Source of the DNA: Kalaharituber pfeilii
Lineage: Eukaryota > Ascomycota > Pezizomycetes > Pezizales > Pezizaceae
Assembly (NCBI GenBank): GCA_015179045.1
Contig: WHUZ01000050.1
Coordinates: 1-64,000 of the forward strand
DNA length: 64,000 nucleotides
Direction: 5' to 3'
Below, piece after piece: positions 21,801 to 34,573 of this stretch (position 1 is the stretch's first letter; each line of letters starts with the position of its first letter). The position numbers were made by a program, and so were the translations under genes. Under the pieces are notes generated by a model. That model saw nothing but the letters and a program-made list of their open reading frames with translations. It made no database searches and was not told where the DNA came from.

Positions 21801-24800
21801 TTGCCTCAACAAGGAGGCGTCGCGCAACATGGAAAAACGGTGATCCTCATATTTGTAAAGGAACAGGGCGTGCTTGTGATATGTGCATGGCAAGGATACC
21901 TTGACGATTGAGAAGTTACAGGATGGTTCTTCAGTATTGCTACTTACTTTGTACCTGAGCTTTCAGCTAGTCGTGTGGGTCTGCTAAGTAGAAGCATGTT
22001 GTTATCTGGATGACATGTGATTGCCAAGTCCCCCTTACAGCTAAGAGCACCAACCCTCCTTTGTAAAGCTTGTGCTGCGTATAGTCCCGGAAGAAGTGCA
22101 ATAGCCAGGCACCGTCGGGGACGTAAAACAGTAACAAACTCAATGCTTTGATCAGCTGAGATAGAAGCCCAGCTCACTACCCGAGATGTACTCGGGGGTA
22201 GGGTAAGTCTTCAGAAGCGCGAAAAGTTGCATACAATGTGACAGGTACCGTCGCTTACCTTAGGAGTGCCTGGCGACTGGGATGTGCGAGTTTTCTTGGC
22301 ACCCCGTCTCCTACACTTCCAAACGTAATATCTCCGGCGCCAGGCATGTTAGCAGCATCATGTAAAGTGCAGCAAATTCAGCTGGATATTTGAAGAATGT
22401 CTGATAGCTGCACTTTTCATACACCATTTTTCATTCAGTTATATGCACAAAAAGTACAGTTCTCAACCCCCCCTTGCATACCACAGAATAGCATAACCCA
22501 AGCACTACATGACTACACTCAATTTGCTACACGCTTCGCCTCGCTACACGCTTTAACTTTGTTTTCAACTAACTCGCAACAACTCCATTTCCCAGTCACA
22601 CCCTCGAATTACCCGCTGAAGCCTCATATACTAGGGAAATGAAAATCCGAGGTCGGCATGCAAAGATTTCGGTCATGAAATTCACAATTAAGAAACTACT
22701 GGAGTTAAGTGCCTCTGAATTATACTTCATGTGATGACTGCACAAATGAAGTGGAAAATCTTCAAGAAGAGTGGAATATTATGATGAAAAAAAGACTCCT
22801 GTGATTAATTTGAAGTGCGCCAGATTGGTTTTGTTGTTATGGTAATCAGATAGAATTATGCACTACTTTATTGACTTGTATGCAGCTGAAAAATACATGT
22901 GTCGTATTTTTGTGTGTAAATCTCATACAAGTTCTAAAGTCTTTGCGACAAAATGTTATACCTACGCCACTTTCGACCCCCTCACGTTTTACTCCCTGTC
23001 CTGCCCTGCCTGCGAGTAGCGGTAAGCGGGGTTACTTGATATATAATTAAAAAAAAAAGACCCTCTGTCCATTGGCATACATTAATGCATACATACGGTT
23101 GCTCTAGGTATTTTCCCCTGGCCCTGGAGGACTGTTATATTAGACGTAGTGCAGGTCTACGGGGTTGTCCGTATCGCTCTTTTTTTTTTTTTTTTTTTTT
23201 TATCTCTCCATATACATACTCATAGCATAAGGTTTCGCACAATTGCGCTGTTGCAACCGTCCGGCTGCAAAAATTCCTTTCTATATGGACAGCTCCAGCT
23301 GTCGCGTTTGTGCGACACTTTACACTGGTAGCAAGTAATGACATCACTTGTGTACCGCCCTATGCGCTATGACGAAATATATTGCTTTGTTTCTGGGCAT
23401 AGTAAGGGAATAACTGCGGTGCAAGAGTTCGTTATCTTGTGTCAAAGGCACCAGTACAGGGGAATCTTCTTTTTACCCTTCTCCCGTCCCACCAGTAACA
23501 GTGCCTAACAACCTCTCCGCTAAGCTTTCCCCCAACCTTCAGTCTCCACATTTGGAAATGAAGCTAGTGCTCTACGTCCTATCAGAGGGAGAATGCAACG
23601 GAAAACAGTCAAAACAAAGAAAGACTCGCTCAATAATTACCACACCAGAGCATTAATTAAAACCAATCCTTCAAAAACTAACTCTATAATCTGGGGTCTG
23701 CTTTGAGCAATTTTTGCTACAGGCTTGAATTCCAAGCAGCAGCTGGAGGGGCAGCATCGGCGCAAGTATCGTGCTTTCATGCTGGCAGGATCATGTGCCT
23801 TTCAACCATGCTCCAAGTCATGTTCCGATCCTATGGTGAGGCGAGGCATGCAGCCAAGCACCTCCTCCCATGCTGTCCCTAAGCATTTTGCAAGAGAAAC
23901 TTCGTAGGATCGGAATCTTTTAGAACCAATTTTGGACAACTTTAGGTAGAGATCAAAGATTCTACCAGGGAGCGGACGCTCGGCTGCAGGTCTCACCTCA
24001 CATAGTGACTGAAAACTCAGTGGGTGGCCGATGTTGGGAGGGAGGACAAGAGGCGTGATTGGTATTTACCATCAATTACTATTATTTCCTTTGTACATAA
24101 TCCCGTCATAGCCCCAGGGCGGTATACGAGAAATGATATCTTTATTAAAAAAAAAAAAAAAAAAAAAAATTTGACAACCCCTGCAATGCTCAGTATGCAT
24201 GAACAGCACATCAACCAAATATGCTCACAACCACAGCTCTTTTCCGCAACTGGGCACCTACCTCTCCGCATGCACACGACCACTCCTTCTGAACGTAAAA
24301 AGATAGAAAGAAAAAGTCGCAGAATGATTTTCCGGTGAGCGATGGTCGAAATGGTACAAGGCAGCAAAGTTAACGGATACTCAGTTGAGCAAAATCTACG
24401 CCGATCATCTGAGGTGATGAATGGCAATGGGCTGCAAAGATTCACAGCGCTCTGGTTGACCCCTGCAATGTAGCACATCTCTTTACATGCATCCCGGCGT
24501 AGTTCACTTAATCGCCATTTCCGTAAATGCTATTAATCTTGGTCGACAAATGGGGGACGTATGAATCTAGCCTCCACTCAGACAACCCTACAATTGGATC
24601 GCCTCACACGTATAACGCCCTCACCATTGCCGTAGGGCAGTATCGGAGTGTTAATAGCCGAGCCATGTATAAACAGAATAAGTGAGCAGCATTGTACTGA
24701 CATATTATCACTACTGGAACGGAGTGTAAGCACAGAATTACCATCACCAAGGCGACAAAGATACTTCACTAGCGAGGCTCGATAGTCCTCTGTGTTGCTT

Positions 24801-25615
24801 ATACAGCAACGCACAATGGCGAGACTATTGCCGTCGCGCATCCATGCGTCGCATATGTTCATATTGTATGCAACAACGGTCTACCTGCAGGTTGCTCGCG
24901 AACCTTCCAGCTAGTGAGAGCAACTGCTAGGGTTGCTGGCGTGAGTACTACAAGGAGCCCTGTCTGGCGCGCGTTAGATGTACATGAATCGTACATTGGG
25001 ATTTCATGTCGCTTGCCAATACAATACCAATGCAGGGTATTCCCGGAACAAGTGTGCAGGTTGGTTCGTCCCACTTATAATCATGTTGCACTAGTGAAAT
25101 CGGCAGAAGGCTGTGGACATTTTTTTACTTACACTACAAATTAAGATTAGCGTAGTAGATAATACGAGTACTATTGCAAGCATAGTCTATGATGCCAGCA
25201 ACAGGTTTGCAGCTATGTAAGTAGAATGGTGTTCAGGATAATAGGCAACGTGCGCGCATGCAAATTGTGTTCGTCATGAGTCACTGGGTGCATCAAATGA
25301 TGTTTCTTTTTTTGGTATCTGTGAGAGAAAAAAAGGAAAGAGAAGGAATCTCTAGTTAGCGCGGCTGGAGTTCGGAAAAAATCTGTCTCTGCGGAGCCGC
25401 CAGCAAGAGAAATACGAGTGTGTCTTCAGTTGAGAACGAGCCATTAGTGAAGATATATTACCCTCATTGGTGTGTCATTTCATCCTCATATCGAAAGTCA
25501 ATACGAAGGTCGATACTGCGCACCGTTCCGGATCCATAGCTTGATATCTCACCTCCTCCTTCATCTTTTTTTCCCCTTGCTCTTCCCTGTCTCCGCAAAA
25601 TCTGTCGTGATTTCC
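21801..25615. other. 3.8 kb gene-poor spacer with old retroposon tails
   Basis: No convincing gene. Recognisable pieces are a D-like tail at about 22985-23058 (GCGGGGTTACTTGATA plus oligo-A, flanked by GACCCCCTC and GACCCTCTG), a degenerate reversed A-tail at about 23336-23380 with a T run upstream at 23178-23201, and an A-tail at 24100-24170. Other open frames lack motifs. Confidence 0.45.
24100..24170 (+). repeat. diverged A-tail with oligo-A
   Basis: CCCGTCATAGCCCCAGGGCG, GTATACGAGAAATGATATC and about 22 A after TTTATT match the A-tail with several changes. I could not find the left duplication. Confidence 0.65.
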
Positions 25616-26672
25616 ATGGCATTGAATTTGTTTGCTCAAGCACTTGCTGCCAAGGACGTCTGCCCCGGTACTGAGGAGGAGGAATATAATCTTCTTGTCG
25701 AAGAGGAGGAAGGTGAGTTACTTGAAGAAAGGCACACAAGGTTCGGAATCGAACCTGTGGTGATTGCCAGCGAACTAAAGCCGGGAACTCCGGCGGCTTA
25801 CCTTGTCGGGGAGACCCAGGTACGTGAACTAATTGCCCCGTCAGACCTCTTTTTTTCCAGTCATCCTCCTTGTCAGTGAAAATTGAATCCCGTCCTAAAA
25901 CGAGAAGGTGGTGATAGAAAATAGTCTTCTGTGTGGATAAAAACCACATCCTGCAAGACTACTCCATTAAGCATGACGAGGACCAGTACGATCCTGAACC
26001 TGGGCCTATCGGCAATGCTAGCATCAGGTTAAACCCGTCAAGCAAACTTACAGCGGCATGGACGGCCAAGGGCGCCGTCGTGTTTTTCCAGGATGAACAA
26101 GGATACCTCCGGTCTGCGGTTGCGAGCGATGCCGAGACATGGACAGTAAACTCTCCACTCGCTGAGGCTGTGAAACCAGTCATTGGCACTCCGCTTGCGG
26201 CGAGATTCACACCGCTAGCGGACGGGACAAGTGTTCAACTGTATTATTCGAGTGAGGACGAATATGTTCACGTCCTTACTATGGTCGAGGGATCCGCAAA
26301 CCAAGGTAAGTTGTCGTCACTCAGGGCATCAGCAGTTCGTAGGCCCGTCTCATTACGAACCCTACAGATAACCAACTTAATTGGGCGCACCTGGGCGATC
26401 AGAAAGCTAAACGTTTTCTCATACAACAAACGGAGCCCGAAAACGTTCTTATTTATGTTCTGGGTGCAGACAACTCGTTTAGAGAGCTCTCGCAACATGG
26501 CACAAATCTCATCGGTCACGTCAGTAGCGACGGGAAACTCGACCTCGCGAATAAGGCGGAGTCTGCCATGCCTGAGATGAGACCGGACATTTGGCTGTGG
26601 TTGAGTAGTTTCCCCAATGTAGAGATAAAAATGAGGGACGGTCGATTAACAAGGCTTTCCTTGTCGGACTAA
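25616..26672 (+). CDS. fungal fucose-specific (AAL-type) lectin-like protein
   Basis: Three exons, 25616-25819, 25918-26305 and 26368-26672, give 298 residues. Intron 25820-25917 (GTACGT, TAG) joins YLVGETQ to KIVFCVDKNHILQDYSI. Intron 26306-26367 (GTAAGT, CAG) joins EGSANQ to DNQLNWAHLGDQKAKRF. The N-terminus is acidic (EEEEYNLLVEEEEGELLEER) with no signal peptide. The rest reads like blades of the six-bladed Aleuria-type lectin fold: SIRLNPSSKLTAAWTAKGAV, VFFQDEQGYLRSAV, VQLYYSSEDEYVHVL and FRELSQHGTNLIGH. The conserved sugar-binding Arg/Glu/Trp sets are not all obvious, so it may not bind fucose. Assignment rests on the blade pattern. Confidence 0.7.
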
Positions 26673-28054
26673 GGGAGGGAAGCGGTACGATTTGATGTTG
26701 TTCTCTTGGGGAATTATAAGCATAGTAGATAGCTGGTTGCTTTAAGCAAGGAAATCCGCGTTCGCATTGGCATTCCTGTTTAGAGAAATCTAGTGTTTGT
26801 TGAAGAGCGATAGGTTTGCTTTGGGAATTATTCTTTCATTGCGGTGGCACAGCCTTGTGGCAAATGGCTGATATTGGCGTAAGAATTCCAAAATTGGAAA
26901 ATTGTTGGCACAAGTCCTTTTGCAGCTTTTCCTTAACTGCTTCACAGTACTTGCGGTTTTTTTTTTTTTTTTTTTTTTTTTGTTGTTGTGGAGATTGAGC
27001 CTTCCTGTTGGTGGTGATACTGGTTGTGTGTGCAATATCTGATGGTAATAAGATTATTCAACTTGCTTAAACAGGTTAACACTTGGGGAGAAAGGGAATG
27101 CCATCACAACCCCCTACTGTGTTACTATGTTTTCTACCTAATAAGATGAAGATGGTGTGCAGGCTTATTCTACTCTTCGTGCCCGTAGGCTCTAATTATC
27201 TACTTTCTAATAACATTGTGGTGCAAGGTTTGTATGTAAACCTTCAGTTATTCCCACAGCAGGTGTCAAGGGGATCTTGCGAACTAGTTCCGATATCTTT
27301 GCGGGTGTCACTTTAAATGGTACTGCCAACGTGCCTATAGTGACACCAAAATGCATAAGGTATACACCTCAGTTTTCACTCTAGATTTCGAGAACTCTTG
27401 TGACACCTACTACCAGCATACTAAGTAGAGTACACCATACACAGGTATAATACTAATGATTTTTAGGAAGAATATATACTATAAACACCTGCCCATGGAG
27501 TGATTTGAAACTCCCTGGCAGACTCAATATGGCGCAGTTTCAACCGTATACACATGCAGAAAACACAAACCCTTCCATAATGACACTTTGCACCACAGTG
27601 ATAACCGACAAGTACTAACCTAGCACATGCCTATCTCGGCTTTTGGGCACGAACCATGTCGCTGCCTCCATTGACAACTACTATTATACCGTTGGAACCA
27701 AATTTAATTACTGTACTTGAAAATTCGCATTTTCATATGCCTTCGTACTCGCCACCCAGTGATTAACTTTATCAATGCACTATATTATCCCACCATATTG
27801 ATTGCCTACAGCCCGAGCACAAGCGCAAATGTTAATGTGCGCTTTGGAGATAATAATGGATATGTATTCGCTAGAACGCGATGCAAGAATGCAAAGTACA
27901 TGCGCTTTGCAGATCTAAGAGTTGAAAACAAGGTTGCTCCCCCTATCTGCCATACGCCAGAGGCAATCCACGTCAGCACAACCACGGCACAAGTTGTGCA
28001 CATATGCATACTAACAGGTGCGCGTTTCGGTCACATGGATGGATCGGCAGTGGG

Positions 28055-28134
28055 AATGAGAATCCGTCCCATATAGGCTGACAGCCGCGATGCGGGGTTA
28101 TTTGGCCTCCGCCCAAAAAAAAAGAAATGAGAAT
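28055..28134 (+). mobile_element. D-tail mini-retroposon with TSD
   Basis: AATGAGAAT is repeated at 28055-28063 and 28126-28134 around a 62-nt body: CATATAGGCTGACAGCC, then GATGCGGGGTTATTTGG and oligo-A. The body again starts near the 5' base of the D-hairpin. Confidence 0.72.
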
Positions 28135-29109
28135 GAGGCTGAAAGTAAGATAAACAATGCGGAGAAGATAAGACAATAAATATAGTGCATAGTCTGCAAT
28201 GAATGTTTTCGACACGAGGTACGATGAAAAAATGCCACCATATGCCCGAGAATAATTGGGACATTCCCTAAGAGGTAACGATGTGAAATTCCTGAACCTC
28301 ATAGATGCAGGATCCTAACACACGCATGTGTTGCAGCTCACATAGGCAAACAATAAAATTGAACTTGCTTCTAGCTAGCCATATGTCGTATTTGTGAGCG
28401 CCCAGTTGTGTACGTCACACACGCAGAAGATGGGCTGGTCTCGAACATGTCGACAACAGAGCGCAGTCCCATCCTGTAGTAGCAAGTGCATTTACAAAAC
28501 TATGACTTCGTGGGAAATCAATAATCTTGAATCATGTTCAATTCTGTGAAGTGAGGACAAGAAAGGTACACTTCTCAGCCTCACATAGACTGCGGCTTAC
28601 TAGAATATGAATATAGATATACATGCAATGGGTCGTTGGAACGGTGTAAATATTTGTGGAATTACACTCCGTTATTACAAACACCCACAACTGACGCGTA
28701 GACATATCGAGATTTTGTGGGTTTTGCGCCACACAACTTACAGCACCGTAGGAGAACGTTTGGCAAGTTCCGGCTGATGGGAATTTCGGCCTTTATCGCT
28801 GCATAATGAGCTATGTATATTTAAGCCATAGATTGGCTCCTACCCCAGCATGCGTATTTGTGCTCTTACTTCCGCCATGGGTCACAGAATCCTGAGGCGG
28901 AGTGTACAACATACGTTAGAAGTCAATGCCAAGTTGTGCCTCGCACCTGATGCGGGGTGTTGCCGCCTCTAGGATTTTAATGGCCGTGAGTGCATTACGT
29001 TTCACAGCATGAGTGTATCCCATCATGTGAATGAGTGCTCCTCGCGTATGAGGTTAAATCTCCTTACTGGATGTTATGCTCGGCCTATCACGTTTCTGAC
29101 TTACTCTAA

Positions 29110-29745
29110 CGCAGTGGCTCTTTTTTTCTTTTTTTTTTTTGTCTACATGTGTGTTTAGTCTCGTTACTCGTCTACCGCGCGAAGAGACGAGGCTAACTAC
29201 AAAGGAGATATACGAAATCAAAGAATGTAAAGAAAGAAACGAATAAGAAAATTAAGATGTCAGGACTAACCTCCCCCTGACCACATACAGTACTTTGCGG
29301 AATACTTCCCGCTGCGTCACCTCTCCAACCACCGCATCAGGTCCAACAGGGGCCCCTTCCTTGCCTGCCTCATGTTTTCTCATACCCTCTAGACCCATTG
29401 GCTCCTACATCTCCACACCTCGCACCTGGTCCTGATATGTATGGTTGTTTCCTCCTCCATGCCACTGCAATCCGGGTGGTCTGCTTGTCCCATCTTGGAC
29501 TTCCATGCTCTCAGGCTTTTCCCAGCCAGTAGCACACCAAATGTCCTAATGAACCTTCCTAATCTCCCTGTAGCTTAGGTCTAGTCTGTTTCTCTCCACC
29601 CTACGGTTCTTTGCTGTATTGTTTATGGCTCTCACCACCTCATCCTGGTATGGAATGAGGGTTCCCACCTGAGCTGACCTATGAGCCTCTTCGTTGCCCC
29701 TGATCTCCTTATGTCCCTTAACAATGGAACTCCTGAATATGCTGG
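29110..29745 (-). mobile_element. decayed LINE 3' region (A-like)
   Basis: A broken T run at about 29122-29143 is followed by an A-like tail variant (TCGTTACTCGTC). On the minus strand there is frame-broken ORF2 text: GNEEAHRSAQVGTLIPYQDE (end of RNase H), then SWKSKMGQADHPDC-like text, EEETTIHI and C-x2-W, as in the LINE C-terminal zinc knuckle. Multiple stops and frameshifts mark an old copy. Confidence 0.7.
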
Positions 29746-30223
29746 TATGAATGGATGCACACTCCTAGATCTTTAGGATTCGGTGTTCCTACACGTATAC
29801 GTGGTGCTAAGGAGGCACTGAGAGGTGTTGTGAAACGGAGAGGACCACTATGGCAGGTTATTCAGTAAGACACGTAGAGCAAAAGCTCAATTTTAAGCTA
29901 ATGTGTAGAAATGATTGCATTACCAATATTGAGGAAAAGAACCACCTAGGATTGGCACGCATGAGATTGAGATTTTGCTTCAAATGTCATTCGAAACTAG
30001 AGATCTAAGTCTGTTGTGGTATTTGATGTATAAGATTTGATTAAGTATGATCTGGAGAAGGTAACCTTTTTTCGCTGTAATGTTTTGTCCGCTGGTAAGT
30101 CTTTTAATATTCACGTAACCCTGCTTATCGCTACTCGCTATGGCAGGGCTGTACGTGAGGTAAGTAAGGTGTATGGCTTTACTACATAACTGAGAAGCTT
30201 TCGGCACCCAGAGCATTGGTATA

Positions 30224-30349
30224 GGCCTTCTAAATCTAGATAAGCCTGCCTCCGGGCTTTGAGGGTTGAGACTCAGATGCCCTGCCATGGCGAATAGTTG
30301 CATGCGGGGTCATGTGATTAAAAAAAAAAAAAAAAAAGGCCTTCTAAAT
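30224..30349 (+). mobile_element. B-family retroposon, two-hairpin length
   Basis: Exact TSD GGCCTTCTAAAT at 30224-30235 and 30338-30349. The body begins near AAGCCTGCCTCCGGGC, continues to TGCCCTGCCATGGCGAATAG and GCGGGGTCATGTGATT, and ends in about 18 A. Confidence 0.9.
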
Positions 30350-30508
30350 CAGTAAAACGGCCGGCTAATGCCCTGTGACCCCAGGTGGAGTTTATGCTAT
30401 CAGACAAAACAGGTCTAGTCTATAGTAAACCAATCAAAGGTATGCGGCCGACAACAAATAGACGCATCCAGCAATACCCCCCAGCCCCAAACCCGGGACA
30501 CAGTTGAT

Positions 30509-30589
30509 ATCAAACTTTTTTTTTCCTTTTTTTTGGATTTCACGTGACCCCCCTTGCAGCTGTTCTCCATGGCGAGGCGAACATCAAAC
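30509..30589 (-). mobile_element. B-tail mini-retroposon
   Basis: ATCAAAC flanks a 67-nt reversed B-tail (T-rich run, GGATTTCACGTGACCCCC, TTGCAGCTGTTCTCCATGGC). It lies about 310 bp upstream of the HET-like start codon. Confidence 0.78.
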
Positions 30590-30897
30590 ATGACAGCATG
30601 CAATATCACACCTTCGATCTTAGCACAGAAAAGGCAGTCATCAAGCCCTGTGCTATTGAATGCCTGACGAACTGGAATGATCGAGCCGGCAGTAGATATG
30701 TATAAAAGCACTCACTACATCACCCTTGAGGTGTTATGAACATTAAAAACTGCCTGTCTTCGTTCAACCATCAGTTACCTGGTTGCGTTTTCCTGACTGG
30801 AACGTAGGTTCAACTATTACATCGGTATTGGCAATACATGTGCTGATAGATATATAGTACTGCGCTCACATCGCCACTGTACCCGCTCCTATTCAAA

Positions 30898-32709
30898 ATG
30901 TCTCCAACTACAAACTCTGACGCCGCCATGCATACGGGCATGGCGCGCATTCCATGCAGCGACAACAGCCCTGAGTGGCTATGCGACAACATCAACGACC
31001 TTCTCAAAAGTAGCCGAAGCGTGGATGAGGAAGGTATCACTGAAGATCTAGATGCGTGTATTGAGGCGGAACTCGACTTTGGCACTGCCTATGCATTGCT
31101 TCGCAGCCGATGGTCTTGGAAATGTCCCTCCTGCAGCAACAGTGAATACCTTGCCCTACATAATCCCACCTCTGGAAGGTGCACGTGCATTCTGTGCCTT
31201 TATGCAAAAGATGAGATGGGGGTTGAAATACCAGGACCGTTAAATGTTATTTCGGATCCTTACAACATGTTGCCTCGACGTATCTGGGATCTTTATGCGA
31301 ATCGAGTTGTCCCTTTCTCATGCTCCCAACCACCAAAATGCACAAAATGCTCTACTATTACGCAGCAGCCCCCCATTTACCCATTTCATGCGATTTCACA
31401 CAGCTGGGCACAGTACCGCAAAAGCGACTTCTCCGAGATCAATCAGAACCACTGGGAAGTCCCTCTGCCACTCTATGCTGATATTTATAAAGTTCGGGAG
31501 GAGATGCTTCAGAAGATTGGAGCAGAGTACTGCTGGCTCGATGTCCTCTGCTTGCGTCAGGAGCGCAAGGATAAAAGAAAAGAAAAGGAACGGCAGCTAG
31601 AGTGGGCTACAGATGTCCCTACAATCGGAAATGTATATCAACTTTGTGCAGGCATCATGCGATACTTTAACGGGCTTGGAGTCAACTTCTCTGAGGGAAG
31701 TATGATTGACTCCTATCACTGGTTGACCCGTGCTTGGACTCTTCAGGAGATTCGCCCCGAAAGTCTTATGTACACAGGTGCGGTTGATTCCGCAAAATAT
31801 CCTATTCCACTTCACGCGAAACTCTATGGAAAATCCGTTCCATGCTTGATGCTCCGTCAACATTTGGCACCGTTAGCACAGCTCGCAAGGGATTGTGATT
31901 CTCCAAATGGCTGTAGCATTCTGGAACTCATCAGACACATGAAAGCGCGCTATGCAAGTAATGATCTTGACAAGATCACAGGCATTTCTTACCTTCTCAA
32001 ATCAGTGACCTTGCCTGTCTATGATCCTGCCGAGAGTATCGAGAGTGCATGGGTGCGAGGTATTGTACATATTCGCTATTTACTCAAACTGGAGATTCTT
32101 TTCAATTGCCCTTATGCCCGTCGACCCTGCACTGGAGAGAAGCCAGCGGTTGTGACATGGATTCCGACATGGAAAGACTTGATGACAATTGATAGCCCAA
32201 TAGTAACTCTTGCTCGTCCCACTCTGCCACCGAGCGGCGAGCCTAAGCACGTACACAACTCGAAAATCAAAGCTCTCAATGTGCTTGAGTACCACGGTGG
32301 AACGGCCCTGGAATACTGCAGTATCCGCAATGTCAGATACAACGAGTATGTAGTGACACCAATGGCTAAGAATAGCGCCCACGCAACAGCTGAATTTGGA
32401 TTTTATTCAACTCACTCCGAGAATGCTGTCCAGGCACCACAGATCCCCAATGGCAGCAAATATGTCCTTGTGACCCACGGGAACGCCAACACTGATAACT
32501 TTACATGGGTCGTGTGTAGACAAATTGATGCAAAGGTTAATGACCTGAGCTCTCGATCACGTCAATGGGCAGATTTCAGCAGATCTCTTCAAAGAGGGGT
32601 TAAAGTGCTAGAGAAGATCGGAATCCTAATGACTGATGACTCGAGAGTGTTGTTAGCACCGAATGCTCCATTCTATGTCCAGAAAGAGCCATTCTGTTAT
32701 TTCATCTAG
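30898..32709 (+). CDS. HET-domain-like protein
   Basis: Intronless frame of 603 residues from ATG at 30898 (MSPTTNSDAAMHTG). The central part carries HET-like motifs (heterokaryon incompatibility): HAISHSWAQYRK, then AEYCWLDVLCLRQE, ATDVPTIGNVYQLC, RYFNGLG and HWLTRAWTLQEI. It continues as MKARYASNDLDKITGISYLL. Two cysteine pairs before the domain (CPSC and CTCILC, about 77-100) and CTKC near 145 may bind zinc. HET proteins can trigger cell death when incompatible fungi fuse, but most genes of this expanded family, including this WLDVLCLRQ subtype, are untested. No frame damage is visible, so the copy is probably functional. Confidence 0.85.
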   Translation: MSPTTNSDAAMHTGMARIPCSDNSPEWLCDNINDLLKSSRSVDEEGITEDLDACIEAELDFGTAYALLRSRWSWKCPSCSNSEYLALHNPTSGRCTCILCLYAKDEMGVEIPGPLNVISDPYNMLPRRIWDLYANRVVPFSCSQPPKCTKCSTITQQPPIYPFHAISHSWAQYRKSDFSEINQNHWEVPLPLYADIYKVREEMLQKIGAEYCWLDVLCLRQERKDKRKEKERQLEWATDVPTIGNVYQLCAGIMRYFNGLGVNFSEGSMIDSYHWLTRAWTLQEIRPESLMYTGAVDSAKYPIPLHAKLYGKSVPCLMLRQHLAPLAQLARDCDSPNGCSILELIRHMKARYASNDLDKITGISYLLKSVTLPVYDPAESIESAWVRGIVHIRYLLKLEILFNCPYARRPCTGEKPAVVTWIPTWKDLMTIDSPIVTLARPTLPPSGEPKHVHNSKIKALNVLEYHGGTALEYCSIRNVRYNEYVVTPMAKNSAHATAEFGFYSTHSENAVQAPQIPNGSKYVLVTHGNANTDNFTWVVCRQIDAKVNDLSSRSRQWADFSRSLQRGVKVLEKIGILMTDDSRVLLAPNAPFYVQKEPFCYFI

Positions 32710-33303
32710 TATAAGTCACTACGGCGAGGTAAGTTTGTCTGTTGTCCTCTATCGACTTTTGATTGCAGCCTCTAACTCGCCTTTCGCTGGTGTTAGGCCA
32801 ATTGCTATTCCTGCGAATACTGTGTGGTTAAGGGAATATACATATTTACATCGCGGATAATTAGCATATAGGCAAAGAATCGTTGTGAACGGGTATGTTT
32901 CTAGGAAGAACTGGGATGAATTAGGGATGATGGGAGCGCGATGTGAAAGGGCCTCATGGTTTCTGAAGATGAGAGCGAGCTTTTTGAAAGGTTATTTGTT
33001 TGGTATGTAATGACATTGCAACGGCTATCGTTTCTGAAATTTAGTTATACCTCTTGACTTTCATGCTCTTCATGTTCACCGCCCGTACAGCCTTTCAGAA
33101 AACTTAGAAGAATGGTATGTAGTTGAAGATTTTGATGGTTATGTACCAAGCGTAGGGGAGGGGGGTGGTGTAGCATCAGAGAGTCAAAAACCGATGGAGG
33201 TAGGGCTATCAGACAAGTGGCACCACTCCTGCCTGTACGACTGGGAAAGAACTACAAAGGTGGACGGAAAGAGGAAGGGGAGGGATGCGGAGGAAATAGG
33301 CAC

Positions 33304-33408
33304 CAGTGTTCCCAACCGGCAAGGCGGCCTGACTTGGCTGGCCTGAAACCGTCTGGGACGGCCCCTGTCGAGCCTTTGATGGCCTGAGCGGGCCCGTTGG
33401 GAACACTG
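33304..33408. mobile_element. 105-bp hAT-like MITE
   Basis: Ends read CAGTGTTCCCAAC and GTTGGGAACACTG, a perfect 13-bp inverted repeat of the form common in hAT elements. The interior is GC-rich. Possible 8-bp target duplication (ATAGGCAC versus ATGGACAC) is imperfect, so superfamily is tentative. Confidence 0.65.
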
Positions 33409-33527
33409 AATGGACACAACAGCTTGATTTCTCGTAAATTGGACTTTAGATGTGTTTCCTCCGAATCTTCCGAAAGTTATGAGCCTTTTATGTTTGTTTT
33501 GTTACATAGGGGTTTTGATGTAGATTG

Positions 33528-33638
33528 TTGCACAGGTGCCTGTCTCCGGGCCATAACGACTTCGATTCAGGGACCCTGCCATGTCGACCAGCTGTGTGCG
33601 GGATTACCTGATAATTTTTTTTTTTAAAAAAAAAAGGG
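33528..33638 (+). mobile_element. C/B-family retroposon, two-hairpin length
   Basis: Starts near AGGTGCCTGTCTCCGGGCC, continues to AGGGACCCTGCCATGTCGAC and GCGGGATTACCTGATAA, and ends in T then A runs. The duplication is unclear, so ends are approximate. Confidence 0.65.
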
Positions 33639-34573
33639 TTGAAGATCAAATAAATTGGGCTGCATCTCGGCAGGCTAGTAGTAAGCGGTGGAGATGTGGA
33701 AGACATGTAAGTATCAGAAAGGGAAAAAGATGCCAACGGAAAATGAAACTTTCATCTTGAGTTCTTGAAAACAACATGGTGGAGGGGAAGAGAAAATATA
33801 TAGCGTTCCGCGGTTGTCTAACCAATTACACCCTTGTAGATAGTGGTCCGTCGTGTAAATGGGCAGCTAGATACAAGTAGGAGTGAGTTGAATGGCTCTG
33901 GAGCATAACGGAGTGAATTGAGGTCTTCAGCAGCGGGGCATCAGTTATAAGAGTTTTATCTCGGATATTTGCATGGATGCAAGGCAAGAGCTAATCTTCT
34001 CCTTGGTTACTCATATATTGATTGTCTGTGAACGTGAGTTTTTTATTTTAGGCTGTATTTCACTTGAATACCTTAACTTCGCATTAAAAGGTTCGGTATA
34101 GCAGGAGCCGTGTAGCGGAATTGAGGACGGGGCATGGACACAAAGCAAGATTGCTCATTTAATTGGAATGCAAAACCCAAGTTTGTCCTGCAGCCAGTAG
34201 TTTAGAAAATACCCTATTATCTATGTGTTTCTATTGTATAGCTTGAGAGTGTCTGCACACAATGATTTTACACTGCATAATAGCCCAGTATTTCTATGCA
34301 TTCGCATAAGCGGAGATGTACGCTTGCATATGACAGTACCGTTCTCTCCATATTAGTCCGAGTGCCACCGAACGTCCTAATCGTTCTAGAAATAGGTTTG
34401 GGATGAATAACATTTCAGGGTAGGATCATTGAGACATGGCAGCTTAAAGTATGCGGAGCATAGGATTTTGTATATACCAAATGGAACATCACTTATATGC
34501 TGCAAATAGGCCTAGCAAATGTGCATGGATTAATTTTACCTATTCGCCCATGCTCTGCAATTTAAGCCCACTT

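Larger units (their letters stand above)
26673..30897. other. 4.2 kb gene-poor spacer rich in retroposon debris
   Basis: Contains a T run at 26957-26980, a D-tail at 28055-28134, a decayed LINE at 29110-29745, a D/B-like reversed tail at about 30110-30140, and B-tails at 30224-30349 and 30509-30589. No host gene recognised; frames at 27717-28076 and 28538-28732 have no motif. Confidence 0.45.
32710..34573. other. intergenic with small mobile elements
   Basis: No gene recognised. It contains a hAT-like MITE (33304-33408) and a C-tail (about 33528-33638). Confidence 0.45.

Noticed and set aside
22397..22642. 81-residue frame after the ankyrin-VWA gene as a gene
   Set aside because: Composition is low complexity, with no family resemblance and no splice context.
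26957..26980. Poly-T run as the end of another retroposon
   Set aside because: Neither an A, B, C or D tail nor a target-site duplication is visible next to it.
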